Of a stretch of DNA of 64,000 nucleotides, positions 22,809-32,386 are shown one piece after another. Each line of letters begins with the position of its first letter. Position 1 is the stretch's first letter. A program made the translations under genes and the position numbers. The DNA comes from Candidatus Poribacteria bacterium (GTDB lineage: Bacteria; Poribacteria; WGA-4E; WGA-3G), in NCBI GenBank assembly GCA_022826805.1, contig JAJDUH010000064.1, positions 1 through 64,000 of the forward strand, written 5' to 3'. The notes under the pieces are model-generated. The model saw nothing but the letters and a program-made list of their open reading frames with translations, made no database searches and had not been told where the DNA came from.

Positions 22809-24434
22809 TTAGATAAGCAATTCATCCCCGATTGGAAAAAACTGGTCTGCGATTTGTTGTAAGTCCATAGAAGTATTGTGCTCGAAAGCTACCACCTCTA
22901 CCCGTTTATCCTGTTGCTTGATAAGTTCTGCGAGCGGACAAAAATCACCATCGCCACTTGCTAAAATGACAACATCTAATGATCCAAGCATTGAAACAAC
23001 ATCTACAGCAATACCGACATCCCAATCACCTTTTGCTGAACCGTCGCCCCGCAAGCGCAAATCTTTGCTCTTAATCGTATACCCGTTGTGTTCAAGAAGT
23101 GAGAGAAAACTGGATTGATTGATTTCGGGTATTTGGACTACATAGGCGTAAGCGACCATGAGGTATCGCGGTCCAACTATCAGGTCAAGAAGTTTGATAT
23201 AATCGACCCTACGTCCAAACCGGTCTTTGGCGGCATAAAACATATTCTGCACATCGACGAAAACCCCGACGCGCGGTTGCTCCGATGTTATACTGTAAGG
23301 TCTTTCTCCCTCAGTAACACGCTGTGAATCCAGATAAGCAAGGGTTTGGCGAATCTGGTTCAGGGCACCTCTTGCCGCTTGATGGCAATTTTCTAAGGCA
23401 TCAAAATGATTATCTAAACTTCTTTGAAAATCTTCGAGGCCTTGGTGTCCCTTGTAGACTGCCTCCTCAACCAATTTGAGATCGGTAGTAAAAGTCTCCT
23501 TGGCTGCTTTGACTTGTTCATACTCTCTTAGCTTTTCCGCCAATTGCTCTTTTTCCACGATGAGTAGTTCGCGCTCCTCAGCAAGTTGCTGAAGCTCCTC
23601 TGTGTCTTGTACATACTGTGCTACTTGTTCACGGAGAATGCGATTTTCCTCTTCAAGATTTTCTAAACGCTTGTTGTTTTCGTTACAAGCATCTGCCTCA
23701 CTTTTCAACCCTTTATTTTCTTCTAATAAAAAGGTCCGCTGTTGATCCAGTCTGCTGTGTTCTTGCTCAAGAGAGGTATAATTTGCCTTGGAATTTGCCA
23801 ATTGTTGTTCAAGCTGCTCAATTGCTTGAATAGGACTCTCTCCGTGTTGTTGTCCATCTTCTGAATCGTAGGCATATTGTTGATGAATTTCTGACAATTG
23901 TTCTGTATTTGATAGCGTTTCTCGCCCGTTTACATGCGGTCCTTCTAATGATTCGTAAGTTCTGTTAAGCAGTTTGTACCCGTGTTCAACAACTTCTCTG
24001 CGTTGGTCAGTTAAGAGTGCCCAAACAATTTCGGCAAAGTCCCCGGCTTCAATGAGTACTTCGGATGTTTTAAAAAACGTTTCGATTTCGGAGACTTCCA
24101 TGTATCCGACTCGGGAGATCGCTGCTTGCGCCTTTTGAGTAAAAAACTGGCTTGCGAGTTCCTCTACTGAGGTATCTCTTTTTATTTCTGGAGATTTTGG
24201 CGTGTAAGTCCGACCATTTTCAATAGTATTTTTGGGCTCACCAGTTCCGCCCAAAAATGCATCCGTTAGACTTGCCAACAACTCCCGTTTCGACAATGCG
24301 TACAATCGGTCAAAATCCGGAATAATACTGGCAGAAGCACTCAATTGGAAGATCTCTCTTTCATCTAAAAGCAGATCCAGAAACCACGTGAACTGATCCC
24401 GCCGTACTTTTAATTTTAGATTTGGGTTTGGCAT
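22809..24434 (-). CDS. Coiled-coil protein with C-terminal NYN (PIN-like) nuclease domain
   Basis: 541 residues. The first about 110 residues are unrecognised. Residues about 195-370 form a long coiled coil rich in Q, E and L. The last about 160 residues are a NYN/LabA-type domain. It has the acidic residues expected for metal-dependent RNA cleavage: R-V-G-V-F-V-D-V-Q-N at its start, K-G-D-W-D-V-G-I-A-V-D in the middle, and L-A-S-G-D-G-D-F-C-P-L near the end. Cytoplasmic, and a role in RNA processing or defence is possible. Fusion of NYN to such a long coil is unusual and suggests oligomerisation. It lies 30 bases upstream of no partner on its own strand except the sugar operon that precedes it. 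Confidence 0.82.
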   Translation of the reverse strand: MPNPNLKLKVRRDQFTWFLDLLLDEREIFQLSASASIIPDFDRLYALSKRELLASLTDAFLGGTGEPKNTIENGRTYTPKSPEIKRDTSVEELASQFFTQKAQAAISRVGYMEVSEIETFFKTSEVLIEAGDFAEIVWALLTDQRREVVEHGYKLLNRTYESLEGPHVNGRETLSNTEQLSEIHQQYAYDSEDGQQHGESPIQAIEQLEQQLANSKANYTSLEQEHSRLDQQRTFLLEENKGLKSEADACNENNKRLENLEEENRILREQVAQYVQDTEELQQLAEERELLIVEKEQLAEKLREYEQVKAAKETFTTDLKLVEEAVYKGHQGLEDFQRSLDNHFDALENCHQAARGALNQIRQTLAYLDSQRVTEGERPYSITSEQPRVGVFVDVQNMFYAAKDRFGRRVDYIKLLDLIVGPRYLMVAYAYVVQIPEINQSSFLSLLEHNGYTIKSKDLRLRGDGSAKGDWDVGIAVDVVSMLGSLDVVILASGDGDFCPLAELIKQQDKRVEVVAFEHNTSMDLQQIADQFFPIGDELLI

Positions 24435-24464
24435 AGGTAATTGGGCTCCAAAAGATGCGGGGAA

Positions 24465-25790
24465 TTAGATTCTGATAATCTTTTCTCGTCCCTGTTGCAC
24501 AGCGTGTGTGGCGTTGCGCGTGTCAACAACCAATTGTGCATGTTCAACAAGCCACTTATAATCTATAGCACTATGATCGGTCAGAATGACGACACAATCC
24601 ACATTTTGGACCAAAGCCGCTGTCAACGGTTCCGAACGATAGGTTTTCTGTTTATTGAGAGACAAGGTCTCCACGTACGGGTCATGATACAGAAATTTTG
24701 CTTTTTTGTCAAGAATTAAACGAATTACTTCAAGAGCCGGAGATTCGCGAGTGTCGCCGATGTCCTTTTTGTAAGCGACACCTAAAATTAAAAGTCGAGC
24801 ATCATTAAGAGATTTGCGCTGAAGATTCAAGGCATGAACGGTTTTATCCACTACATATTTGGGCATTTCGTTGTTGATTTCGCTGGCAAGTTCAATAAAG
24901 CGGGCGTGGTATTCATACATCCGGGCTTTCCAAGAAAGATAATGGGGATCAATAGGGATACAGTGACCACCGAGTCCCGGCCCTGGATAAAATGGCATGA
25001 ACCCGAAAGGTTTTGTTGCAGCGGCGTCAATAACTTCCCATACATCCAAATCCATCCGGTCACAAATAAGCGCAACTTCATTGATTAAACCAATATTGAC
25101 ACTCCTGAACGTGTTTTCCAACAACTTGACCATTTCTGCCATTCGCGGAGAAGAAACAGTGTGCGTCTTGTTGATAAACTGTTCGTAGAAAGTTTTGGTG
25201 ATATGGGTGCATTGCGTTGTAACGCCGCCGATAATTTTGGGGGTATTTGCCAAAAAGTATGTGCTATTTCCCGGTTCAATTCGTTCGGGTGAAAAAGCGA
25301 GGTAGAAATCGCGCCCTACTTCCGCGGGGCGAGAATCCGGACCTCTCTCAAAACGAGCATTGAGCATTGGCAGGACGATTTCTTCGGTTGCCCCCGGGTA
25401 GGTGGTGCTTTCGAGGATAATAAGTTGTTCGGCGTGCAAATACTGAGCAACTTGCTGGACTGCGGCGATGATGAACTGCATATCCGGTGCTCGGTTCTCA
25501 CTCAAAGGGGTCGGCACACAGATATTGATTGTATCTAATTCACGAAGCACTTCGTAGTCCGTTGTGACTTGGATCTGCCCAGATGTAATAAAGGATTCAA
25601 GCACTTCATTGGCAACATCTGGCACGTGAGATATGCCTTGCTTTAGCTGCGTTATTCTTTGTGGGCAAATATCGATACCCGTAACTCGGAACCCGGCGCT
25701 CGCAATGGCAACCATAAGCGGCAATCCAACATAACCGAGCCCGATAACACCGGCGTGAGCACTGCGGTTCTCTATTTTTTTAAGAATCAT
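24465..25790 (-). CDS. Nucleotide-sugar (UDP-GlcNAc/UDP-ManNAc-type) 6-dehydrogenase
   Basis: 441 residues. Oxidises C6 of a UDP-sugar to the uronic acid using NAD, supplying surface polysaccharide. The N-terminal Rossmann motif G-V-I-G-L-G-Y-V-G-L-P-L, the E-S-T-T-Y-P-G-A-T segment, and the active Cys in G-P-G-L-G-G-H-C-I-P-I-D-P are present. The C-terminal binding domain has A-Y-K-K-D-I-G-D-T-R-E-S-P-A. The pattern is closest to the WbpA/WecC group rather than UDP-glucose dehydrogenase, but the substrate cannot be fixed. Its ATG lies inside the last codons of gmhB (11-base overlap), so translation is coupled. It is third in the hldE1-gmhB-dehydrogenase operon. Confidence 0.92.
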   Translation of the reverse strand: MILKKIENRSAHAGVIGLGYVGLPLMVAIASAGFRVTGIDICPQRITQLKQGISHVPDVANEVLESFITSGQIQVTTDYEVLRELDTINICVPTPLSENRAPDMQFIIAAVQQVAQYLHAEQLIILESTTYPGATEEIVLPMLNARFERGPDSRPAEVGRDFYLAFSPERIEPGNSTYFLANTPKIIGGVTTQCTHITKTFYEQFINKTHTVSSPRMAEMVKLLENTFRSVNIGLINEVALICDRMDLDVWEVIDAAATKPFGFMPFYPGPGLGGHCIPIDPHYLSWKARMYEYHARFIELASEINNEMPKYVVDKTVHALNLQRKSLNDARLLILGVAYKKDIGDTRESPALEVIRLILDKKAKFLYHDPYVETLSLNKQKTYRSEPLTAALVQNVDCVVILTDHSAIDYKWLVEHAQLVVDTRNATHAVQQGREKIIRI

Positions 25791-26361
25791 TTTTTAGTAG
25801 CCAGCGCGTTGCTGTATAAAGGTTAGTGAATATTTTGTCAGGACGGCACTTTTCTCTCTTTCCATGGCGATGACTTTCAGCATTAATGTAATCATGATAA
25901 CTCCCGCCTCCAAGTCCGGTTAAGACAAGGAACGTCGCAGTCCCGGTGCTCTTACCTGCCTGAATATCTGTCGTTGTATCACCAATGAAGTATGCGTTTG
26001 AGAGGTTAACATTGTGTTCTTGCGCAGCGCGTTTTAGCATACCCGGTTTCGGTTTTCGGCACTCGCAACCTGCATCAGGGTGATGTGGGCAGTAGTAAAG
26101 CGCTTCAATTGCTCCGCCTGCTTCTGTAATTTCAGTAACCATCCGACAATGTATATCTTTCAGGTTTTCCTCTGAATAAAGTCCTCTCCCAATCCCGGCT
26201 TGATTGGTTATCACAAAGATACGATAACCGTTTTGTGTGAGTTCGCGAATTGCTCTGCGTGAGTTTGGGATGAAGGAGAATTCTGTCCATCTCCGGACGT
26301 AACCCATATTGGGAGGATTTCGGTTGATAACACCATCCCGATCAAGAAAGACAGTTTTCAT
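25780..26361 (-). CDS. gmhB: D-glycero-D-manno-heptose 1,7-bisphosphate phosphatase
   Basis: 193 residues, normal length. HAD-family phosphatase acting after the heptose kinase in ADP-heptose synthesis for lipopolysaccharide core. Asp nucleophile and acid in F-L-D-R-D-G-V-I-N. The substrate segment I-T-N-Q-A-G-I-G-R-G follows. The zinc loop C-P-H-H-P-D-A-G-C-E-C-R-K-P-K-P-G-M is diagnostic of GmhB. The last motif is F-I-G-D-T-T-T-D-I-Q-A-G, where homologues usually have G-D-x-x-x-D. It overlaps the following dehydrogenase gene and lies 12 bases after the kinase gene. Confidence 0.93.
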   Translation of the reverse strand: MKTVFLDRDGVINRNPPNMGYVRRWTEFSFIPNSRRAIRELTQNGYRIFVITNQAGIGRGLYSEENLKDIHCRMVTEITEAGGAIEALYYCPHHPDAGCECRKPKPGMLKRAAQEHNVNLSNAYFIGDTTTDIQAGKSTGTATFLVLTGLGGGSYHDYINAESHRHGKREKCRPDKIFTNLYTATRWLLKNDS

Positions 26362-26373
26362 TTTGATAGTTCC

Positions 26374-27414
26374 CTAACATGCCGGAGCGATCTGTGCAGT
26401 CTCAATCGCCTGGAGCAGTTCCTCCGATGTGGCGGTTGCACATCCCATTTTCCCTACAACAATCCCACCTGCAAGGCTCGATAAGACCGCAGCACTCTGA
26501 AATTCGGCTCCTGCGGCAAGGGCAAGTGTGAAAACTGCAACAACTGTATCCCCTGCCCCCGTCACATCAGTTACGGTATTGGAGCGCGACGGTAAATGTT
26601 TCACTTGCAGATTGCCATCCGCACCACGCTGAAACAGAGACATTCCCTCCGCATCACGCGTAATTAATAATGCCTTAAGCGATAACCGGTTTAAAATTCT
26701 CTCTCCAACAGCAACAAGCTGTCTCATATCCATAATTTCTTCACGGACAGCAACACCGGCTTCTTTATGGTTCGGTGTGGCAGCAGTTACACCTTCATAA
26801 TGCCAGAAATTATCACGCTTTGGATCGACAATGATAGGGATATCGTAAGAGTGCGCTTGCTTCACCACTTCCTTGATAAGTTGAGCATTTACAACTCCCT
26901 TATCATAGTCGGAAAAGAGAACTGCATCACTTGCGGGCAATTGAGAAACCACCTCGACCAAAAGGCGTTCCCGCAACCGAGTCGAGATTTCTTGTTTAGA
27001 TTCCCTGTCAATGCGGAGTAGATGCTGCCCTGGTTCCCATGTTCTCTCGGTGGAAGTTGAGGAAGCAGCGCGGGCAATTACACGGGTCTTGGTGCTTGTC
27101 GGTCGCTGTGAATCAACACAGATCCCGGCGATGCCTAAATTCATTTCGGTAGCCATCTGGACTAACTTTTGACCTGCTCTGTCATCTCCGATGACCCCGA
27201 AAAGTGATGCGTTTCCACCAAGACTCGCAACATTCTGCGCGACATTCGCTGCGCCACCACAACCGGTTGTCTCGGCGGACATTTCAAACACCGGAACAGG
27301 AGCTTCAGGCGAAATTCGGTTCACATCGCCCCAGATATATTCATCCACGATGATGTCACCAATAACCATTACCCGTTTGCCTTGAAGTTGTGCAAAAAGT
27401 GCTTTTAAGTTCAC
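26374..27414 (-). CDS. hldE1: D-glycero-beta-D-manno-heptose-7-phosphate kinase (HldE N-domain type)
   Basis: 346 residues with a GTG start. PfkB-family sugar kinase, matching the stand-alone kinase half of HldE/RfaE (no cytidylyltransferase domain). Motifs: V-M-V-I-G-D-I-I-V-D-E-Y-I-W-G-D at the start, R-I-S-P-E-A-P-V-P-V, C-G-G-A-A-N-V-A-Q-N, D-P-K-R-D-N-F at the middle, and the ATP/anion-hole motif D-V-T-G-A-G-D-T-V near the end with the catalytic Asp. First gene of the heptose operon. The adenylyltransferase needed to finish ADP-heptose is not in the window. Confidence 0.9.
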   Translation of the reverse strand: MNLKALFAQLQGKRVMVIGDIIVDEYIWGDVNRISPEAPVPVFEMSAETTGCGGAANVAQNVASLGGNASLFGVIGDDRAGQKLVQMATEMNLGIAGICVDSQRPTSTKTRVIARAASSTSTERTWEPGQHLLRIDRESKQEISTRLRERLLVEVVSQLPASDAVLFSDYDKGVVNAQLIKEVVKQAHSYDIPIIVDPKRDNFWHYEGVTAATPNHKEAGVAVREEIMDMRQLVAVGERILNRLSLKALLITRDAEGMSLFQRGADGNLQVKHLPSRSNTVTDVTGAGDTVVAVFTLALAAGAEFQSAAVLSSLAGGIVVGKMGCATATSEELLQAIETAQIAPAC

Positions 27415-27877
27415 GAGATTATATTAGCACAAATCCGCAGGTTAAATCAATAACATAATCTAAGTGTATCAGAATTGGATTTTAATAGGCGTTTTCACGG
27501 AGGCTTCACGGAGGTGTTTTTGGAGCCTTGATTTCACTGGGTTTCTGAACTTGGAATTGTGCGTTCTCCGTGAAAGCGTATTTTGTTATATTATATTTAA
27601 CGAATAGGTATTTTATAATAGAGGCTGGTTGTTAGCGGTTCGTAATCAGTGTTTATTGGGGGGTATGAAGTCCGAATGGACTTCACCGTATGCTACAAAC
27701 TGGCAACTTGGGTTATAACTACATATTTTTTGAAGAAAATCAATGCGGTTTGTAACTAAAAACGAGAGTTACCCATAGACAATATGCGTGATTTTCTTTT
27801 GCATCTCCAGCAAATAGCTGCTAAAATATTTGAATGAAAGACGAAAACCTTTTGTAAAAGGCTAACAACACATTTTT
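27415..27877. other. Intergenic stretch between divergent heptose and wza operons
   Basis: AT-rich. It contains a short tandem GGAGGCTTCACGGAGG near 27498-27514, a hairpin-plus-tag repeat at 27667-27700, and presumably the promoters of both divergent operons, which I cannot place with confidence. No gene seen. Confidence 0.5.
27667..27700 (+). repeat. Hairpin plus GCTACAAA tag (variant)
   Basis: GAAGTCC (27667-27673) pairs with GGACTTC (27678-27684), loop GAAT. GCTACAAAC follows at 27692-27700. Same plan as 5894-5920, 33648-33677 and 37980-38006, with different arm sequence. Confidence 0.5.
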
Positions 27878-29116
27878 ATGAACATATTTTTTTTCCACGG
27901 ACAGCTTTCGAGTGGCATTAGCAGATTTCTAAAACCTGCCATAAACGATTTGGCTTTGTATCTGTTAATTGTACAACTTTGTTTCTCCGTGCCGCTTTTT
28001 GCTGAAGATCCTCCCGCTGAAAATCCTACCATCAATACGGAAACCACATCGAAGGATCAAAATGTCCCAGAACAATTGTCCACATACAAATTGCAAGTTG
28101 GCGATAGTTTCGTCGTTACCGTTGATGGATATCCAGAGTATAGTAGAGACAGAATTCCAGTACCAATTCAACAAGACGGCTATGTCTCCTATCCGCTTAT
28201 TGGGCTTATCAAGGCGACGGGTCTCACCGTTTCTGAGCTTGAAGCACAGATGCAGTCTGCCTTTTCAGAACATCTTCCAACAGCGCGCGTGTTTGTAACA
28301 CTCATGCAACCGAAGCGTACGATTCTCGTTTTCGGTGCAATTACGCCGCGAGCGCGGGGAAATCTGCACGTCTTTGAGGTCGGTCAAGTTTATCTCCTTC
28401 AAGCATTAGCATCAGCAGGTATCAATTATGAAGTCGCTGACCTGACGAACATTGCTGTCTGGCGTGATGGAAAACTTTATAAAGAGATTGATTACCTGAA
28501 GCTTATTAGCGATGGCGGTCCTGATATTCCTTTAGAGGATTATGATACTATCTTCGTCTCACCTATTTTTCAACAGCGCCCTGTGCGCGTGATTGGCGAG
28601 ATAGCCAGTCCTGGGGTTTATCGTATAACGACCGCACAAGTGTCAGCAATTCAGGTGTTGAAACTTGCTGGTGGACCGAAATCTGATTTTGCAGACCTGC
28701 GCAATGCAGAAATCCTTACCAGCAAAGAACGCATTTTAGTGGATCTGAGTGTGGAAAGTGCTGATGCCACGTTATCCCCGGGCGATACGTTGTATATCCC
28801 GCTCGCCGAGGCCAAAATAAGTGTTACGGGTGCAGTAGAAAAACCGGGGCAATATGTGATTACTGAACCCGTGCCTTTAAGAGAAGCTATTGTGATGGCA
28901 GGTGGGTTCAACGAGGATAGAGCGAATCCGAAAAAATGCCTTTTAACGCGGGCAGATGGAACAGAAGAAGAGGTAAACTTCGATCTCGTGCAGTCGGAGA
29001 TTTATCTACACCCGAAAGATCAACTGAGAGTTCGTGAACGGGTGCGTTTAGATTGGCGAATAATCAACTCCGCTATTTCATTTGTGAACCTATTTTTCAA
29101 TATCCTGACGAGATAA
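27878..29116 (+). CDS. Wza-type polysaccharide export protein
   Basis: 412 residues. An N-terminal hydrophobic stretch ends P-L-F-A-E (likely signal peptide, no lipobox). The Poly_export domain begins Y-K-L-Q-V-G-D-S-F-V-V-T-V-D-G-Y-P-E and continues Q-D-G-Y-V-S-Y-P-L-I-G. Two or three SLBB-type domains follow (V-R-V-I-G-E-I-A-S-P-G-V-Y-R-I, I-S-V-T-G-A-V-E-K-P-G-Q-Y). This is the outer-membrane/periplasmic channel for capsule or exopolysaccharide. The C-terminal helix (I-I-N-S-A-I-S-F-V-N-L-F-F-N-I-L) resembles the membrane-spanning end of Wza. It pairs with the Wzc-like gene 49 bases on. Confidence 0.9.
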   Translation: MNIFFFHGQLSSGISRFLKPAINDLALYLLIVQLCFSVPLFAEDPPAENPTINTETTSKDQNVPEQLSTYKLQVGDSFVVTVDGYPEYSRDRIPVPIQQDGYVSYPLIGLIKATGLTVSELEAQMQSAFSEHLPTARVFVTLMQPKRTILVFGAITPRARGNLHVFEVGQVYLLQALASAGINYEVADLTNIAVWRDGKLYKEIDYLKLISDGGPDIPLEDYDTIFVSPIFQQRPVRVIGEIASPGVYRITTAQVSAIQVLKLAGGPKSDFADLRNAEILTSKERILVDLSVESADATLSPGDTLYIPLAEAKISVTGAVEKPGQYVITEPVPLREAIVMAGGFNEDRANPKKCLLTRADGTEEEVNFDLVQSEIYLHPKDQLRVRERVRLDWRIINSAISFVNLFFNILTR

Positions 29117-29165
29117 ACGAATCGCGAAGACAGACCTGAATAAAAAACACAGGTTGAGGTTAGAG

Positions 29166-31520
29166 ATGCCAGAAACAACCAATAGGCACCCTGAAGAGAT
29201 TAGAGAAATTCGATTATCGGACTACTTTTGGATCCTGTTTCGGAACAAGTGGAGTGTCCTTCTTATTTTCTTACTTTCCATTCTCGGAGCATTTCTTGTA
29301 ACAGACTTTACACCGCCGGTTTATCAATCCGAAACAGTGCTTCGTATGGTAGACAGCCAACCACCTGCTACATTGCTCTCTCAGTTACCTATATCCGGGC
29401 TCTTGAAGGGCGGATCTTTAGGTGCTTACGCCGCTCAATTACAGTCGCGAGACTTTGTAGTTGCCCCAGCGGTCCGGCAACTCAGAGAAGAGGGTTTGCT
29501 CGAACCACTACCCGTCTATCGTGGTCGAACTCTGGTATGGCTTGCAAACTTACTGAACATTGAACTTGATCCGAATGCAACAGAACAGGGGGATCTTACA
29601 ATTACTGAGTGGGAAGATTTCTTCATCAAGACTCTTATTGACGAACAGTTAAAGGTTGAAGAAGTTCTCGATAGAAACACAATTTCGGTTACCGTGAAAC
29701 AGCGAACGCCGGAACGGGCACAAAACTTAGTTAATAGGATCGCGGCAGTATTTCAGGGAGTTGTCGAAGCAGAAACCGTTGAACAGATGGACTGGTGGCA
29801 AAAACCGTTTCCACAAACACTGCTAAATCAGACGAAGGAAAACCTCACAAACGCCGTAGAGGAACTATTTGCTTTTCAGCAAGAACACCCAGAGATTACC
29901 TTAAACGCCGAAGGTGCGACGCAAGCACAAATCATTCTGGCACTTCAAGTTAGAGAACACGAATTGATTAATCTCTTAGCAGGTGCTGAATTGAAACTTG
30001 TCACCTACCAGTCAGAGTTAGAAAAACTATCAGAGGATCTCATCTCAGAGACAATCGCCCAGAACCCGTCTCATTCTAAATTGCGAGATAGTTTACACCA
30101 GTATGAAATCAACCGAGCTGCCCTTCTTGGCAAATATGACGAAACCCATCCGGAAGTCACCGCTGTAGATGAGCAAATTAAGGAAACACGGGCAAGGCTT
30201 GATAAAGAAGAGAAACAGATAAAAAGCACAACATCTTCTTACAATCCGCTCTACCAAGTCATCTCAGAGAAGGTAAACGAGGCGCAGGCGGGTCTTATTA
30301 GCCTTAAGGAACAGAAAGAAGAAGTTACTGCCCAAATTGCGGCACATTTTGGTGAACTCCGCGAATGGTCGCCTGACCAATTAAAGTTCTATCAACTCAA
30401 GCGAGATGTTGAAATCTATAACGCGCAAGTGATCGCTTTAGAAACAAGAATGCGAGAGTCTGAGATTTTCTCCCAAGCGCGTACGGAAAGCATCAAGGTT
30501 TTGGATGAAGCACGGGCACCAGAAGAGCCACTGAAGCCCCGGCTAAAACTCAATCTTGCTCTGGGTGCTTTCGTTGGAATGCTGCTTGGCATGACGTTTG
30601 CTGTAGCCAAAAATTACTTCCAAGATACATATCTCCGATTAGAGGAAGCAGTTCGGCAGCTGGATACGTTGCCCGAATCGCCAAGTTTCCTTGGTGTTCT
30701 GCCGTCGATTAAAAAACGCCGTGCATATCGACTGCCACTTATTGTGCATGACGCCCCCCAATCCAGGATAGCAGAAGCATTCCGTGTGCTACAAGCGAAA
30801 CTTCCATTTCTGAACCCTGGTGCCTCTGTGAAAACAATTCTTGTTACGAGTGCGACCCGTGGGGAAGGCAAAAGCACTACCTCCTCCAACCTTGCTGTTG
30901 CACTGGCGCAAAGAGGAAACAGAGTTTTACTCATAGATGCTGATATGCGCAGGCCTTCGCAGCACAATACCTTTCCAAGAGAAGAGCTTCTTCATCTCGA
31001 AGACACAGGAGATACTCCTAATTCCGAATTCGCTGTGGTACGCGTTGATACCCGTAAACCGGGGTTGAGCGAAGCACTCATCCAGCTAACCTCAGAAAAT
31101 GGAGAAGACGTACTACACACAACAATTAAGCAGACGGGTATCCCTAATTTGCACTTAGTTCCCAGTGGAACAGTTCCCCCGAACCCAATCGAACTTCTCA
31201 ACTCAGAGATGATGACACATTGGCTGGAACTCGCGAAATCGGAGTATGACGTGATCGTGATTGACTCACCACCAATCCGTGCCGTGGCTGATCCGATGAT
31301 TCTGGCAAACATCGTTGACGCTATTATCTATATATTTGACATCACGAAAACCCGACGGTCTGACATTCTCGCCGGGTTACGGGATCTGACGGACGCCTTT
31401 CCGACGAAAGGCATCGGGGTCCTCTGCAATATGATCAATCCGAAACAGGCTAAATCCTATGGTTATTACAGTCGCCATTCCAGTGATTATGAACTTATAG
31501 ATGACAGCAGCGAAACTTAA
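29166..31520 (+). CDS. Wzc-type polysaccharide co-polymerase / tyrosine autokinase
   Basis: 784 residues from ATG 29166, preferred over a TTG at 29154 because GAGG lies just ahead of it. The Wzz domain has a first membrane helix (W-S-V-L-L-I-F-L-L-S-I-L-G-A-F-L-V) and long periplasmic coiled coils (about 210-440). A second helix follows (L-A-L-G-A-F-V-G-M-L-L-G-M-T-F-A). The cytoplasmic BY-kinase has Walker A T-R-G-E-G-K-S-T-T, Walker A' L-L-I-D-A-D-M-R-R-P and Walker B V-I-V-I-D-S-P-P. The C-terminus has a Tyr cluster (Y-G-Y-Y-S-R-H-S-S-D-Y) for autophosphorylation. It should control chain length and export with the Wza-like partner. Confidence 0.92.
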   Translation: MPETTNRHPEEIREIRLSDYFWILFRNKWSVLLIFLLSILGAFLVTDFTPPVYQSETVLRMVDSQPPATLLSQLPISGLLKGGSLGAYAAQLQSRDFVVAPAVRQLREEGLLEPLPVYRGRTLVWLANLLNIELDPNATEQGDLTITEWEDFFIKTLIDEQLKVEEVLDRNTISVTVKQRTPERAQNLVNRIAAVFQGVVEAETVEQMDWWQKPFPQTLLNQTKENLTNAVEELFAFQQEHPEITLNAEGATQAQIILALQVREHELINLLAGAELKLVTYQSELEKLSEDLISETIAQNPSHSKLRDSLHQYEINRAALLGKYDETHPEVTAVDEQIKETRARLDKEEKQIKSTTSSYNPLYQVISEKVNEAQAGLISLKEQKEEVTAQIAAHFGELREWSPDQLKFYQLKRDVEIYNAQVIALETRMRESEIFSQARTESIKVLDEARAPEEPLKPRLKLNLALGAFVGMLLGMTFAVAKNYFQDTYLRLEEAVRQLDTLPESPSFLGVLPSIKKRRAYRLPLIVHDAPQSRIAEAFRVLQAKLPFLNPGASVKTILVTSATRGEGKSTTSSNLAVALAQRGNRVLLIDADMRRPSQHNTFPREELLHLEDTGDTPNSEFAVVRVDTRKPGLSEALIQLTSENGEDVLHTTIKQTGIPNLHLVPSGTVPPNPIELLNSEMMTHWLELAKSEYDVIVIDSPPIRAVADPMILANIVDAIIYIFDITKTRRSDILAGLRDLTDAFPTKGIGVLCNMINPKQAKSYGYYSRHSSDYELIDDSSET

Positions 31521-31543
31521 CTCCTCGTAATGCGAAAAGACAT

Positions 31544-32386
31544 CTATGACTCAATCTTCCCTAAACTCGCCGGTGGACGTGATTTCCCGACGAAACCAGC
31601 AAGAACCACCATTGTTAAGATATAAGGTAAACTGTGTAGGAGTTGTACCGGAATGTTCCATCGATTTGCGAGTTCCAAAGCAGTAGCGAATCCAAAGAGG
31701 CAGCACGCTGTGACACCACTTAAGGGGCGCCAGTTTCCGAAGATGACCGCCGCGAGCGCGAGGTAGCCTCGTCCTGCGGTCATACCTTTTGTGAAATAGT
31801 GGACTTCCGATGCCAAAAAACATCCGGCAATACCTGCTAAGCCTCCGCTTAGCAGAACACCCAAGTACTGCCATTTTGAGCGACTTAGACTCATCGCTGC
31901 AAGTGCCTCGGTTGATTCGCCGGCAGCACGCAATCGTAAACCCCACGGCGTTTTAAACAGGAGAATATGACTTACTATCATCAATATTAGGAGCAGATAA
32001 ACAAGGAAATTATAGGAACCGATAAATGGTAACTTCCAGTGTGGAAGACCTCCTACCTGTTCAGGCGTGGGTACAAGGAACTCAGTGATTCCTAACGCCA
32101 AAATGTTGATTGCGATTCCAGTGACAATTTGTTCTGCTTGAAAGGTAATAGTCGCGACAGCATGTAACAAGGCAAACATTATCCCGAACCCCATCCCTGC
32201 AAGTAGCCCGATCCACGTTGAACCAGATGCCTGAGTTCCGACAACATAGCCAAATGCTCCGATAAGCATCATCCCTTCAAGGGCAAGATTAATTACCCCA
32301 GAACGTTCCGAATAAATTCCGGCGAGTGAGGCAAATCCTAAGGGTGTTGCCATTCGCAAAGTGCTTGGGATCAATTCAAAAATCAT
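31544..32386 (-). CDS. ABC importer permease (nucleoside/sugar type, second subunit)
   Basis: 280 residues from ATG 32386. This start gives a 4-base ATGA overlap with the upstream permease, whereas a longer frame begins at 32416. BPD_transp_2 family with about eight membrane helices. It begins M-I-F-E-L-I-P-S-T-L-R-M-A-T-P-L and has E-R-S-G-V-I-N-L-A-L-E-G-M-M, the hallmark of the NupQ/YufQ-like subunit of BmpA-type importers, and a conserved R-A-A-G-E-S-T-E-A-L loop. The ATPase and BmpA-like binding protein are not nearby. Confidence 0.88.
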   Translation of the reverse strand: MIFELIPSTLRMATPLGFASLAGIYSERSGVINLALEGMMLIGAFGYVVGTQASGSTWIGLLAGMGFGIMFALLHAVATITFQAEQIVTGIAINILALGITEFLVPTPEQVGGLPHWKLPFIGSYNFLVYLLLILMIVSHILLFKTPWGLRLRAAGESTEALAAMSLSRSKWQYLGVLLSGGLAGIAGCFLASEVHYFTKGMTAGRGYLALAAVIFGNWRPLSGVTACCLFGFATALELANRWNIPVQLLHSLPYILTMVVLAGFVGKSRPPASLGKIES

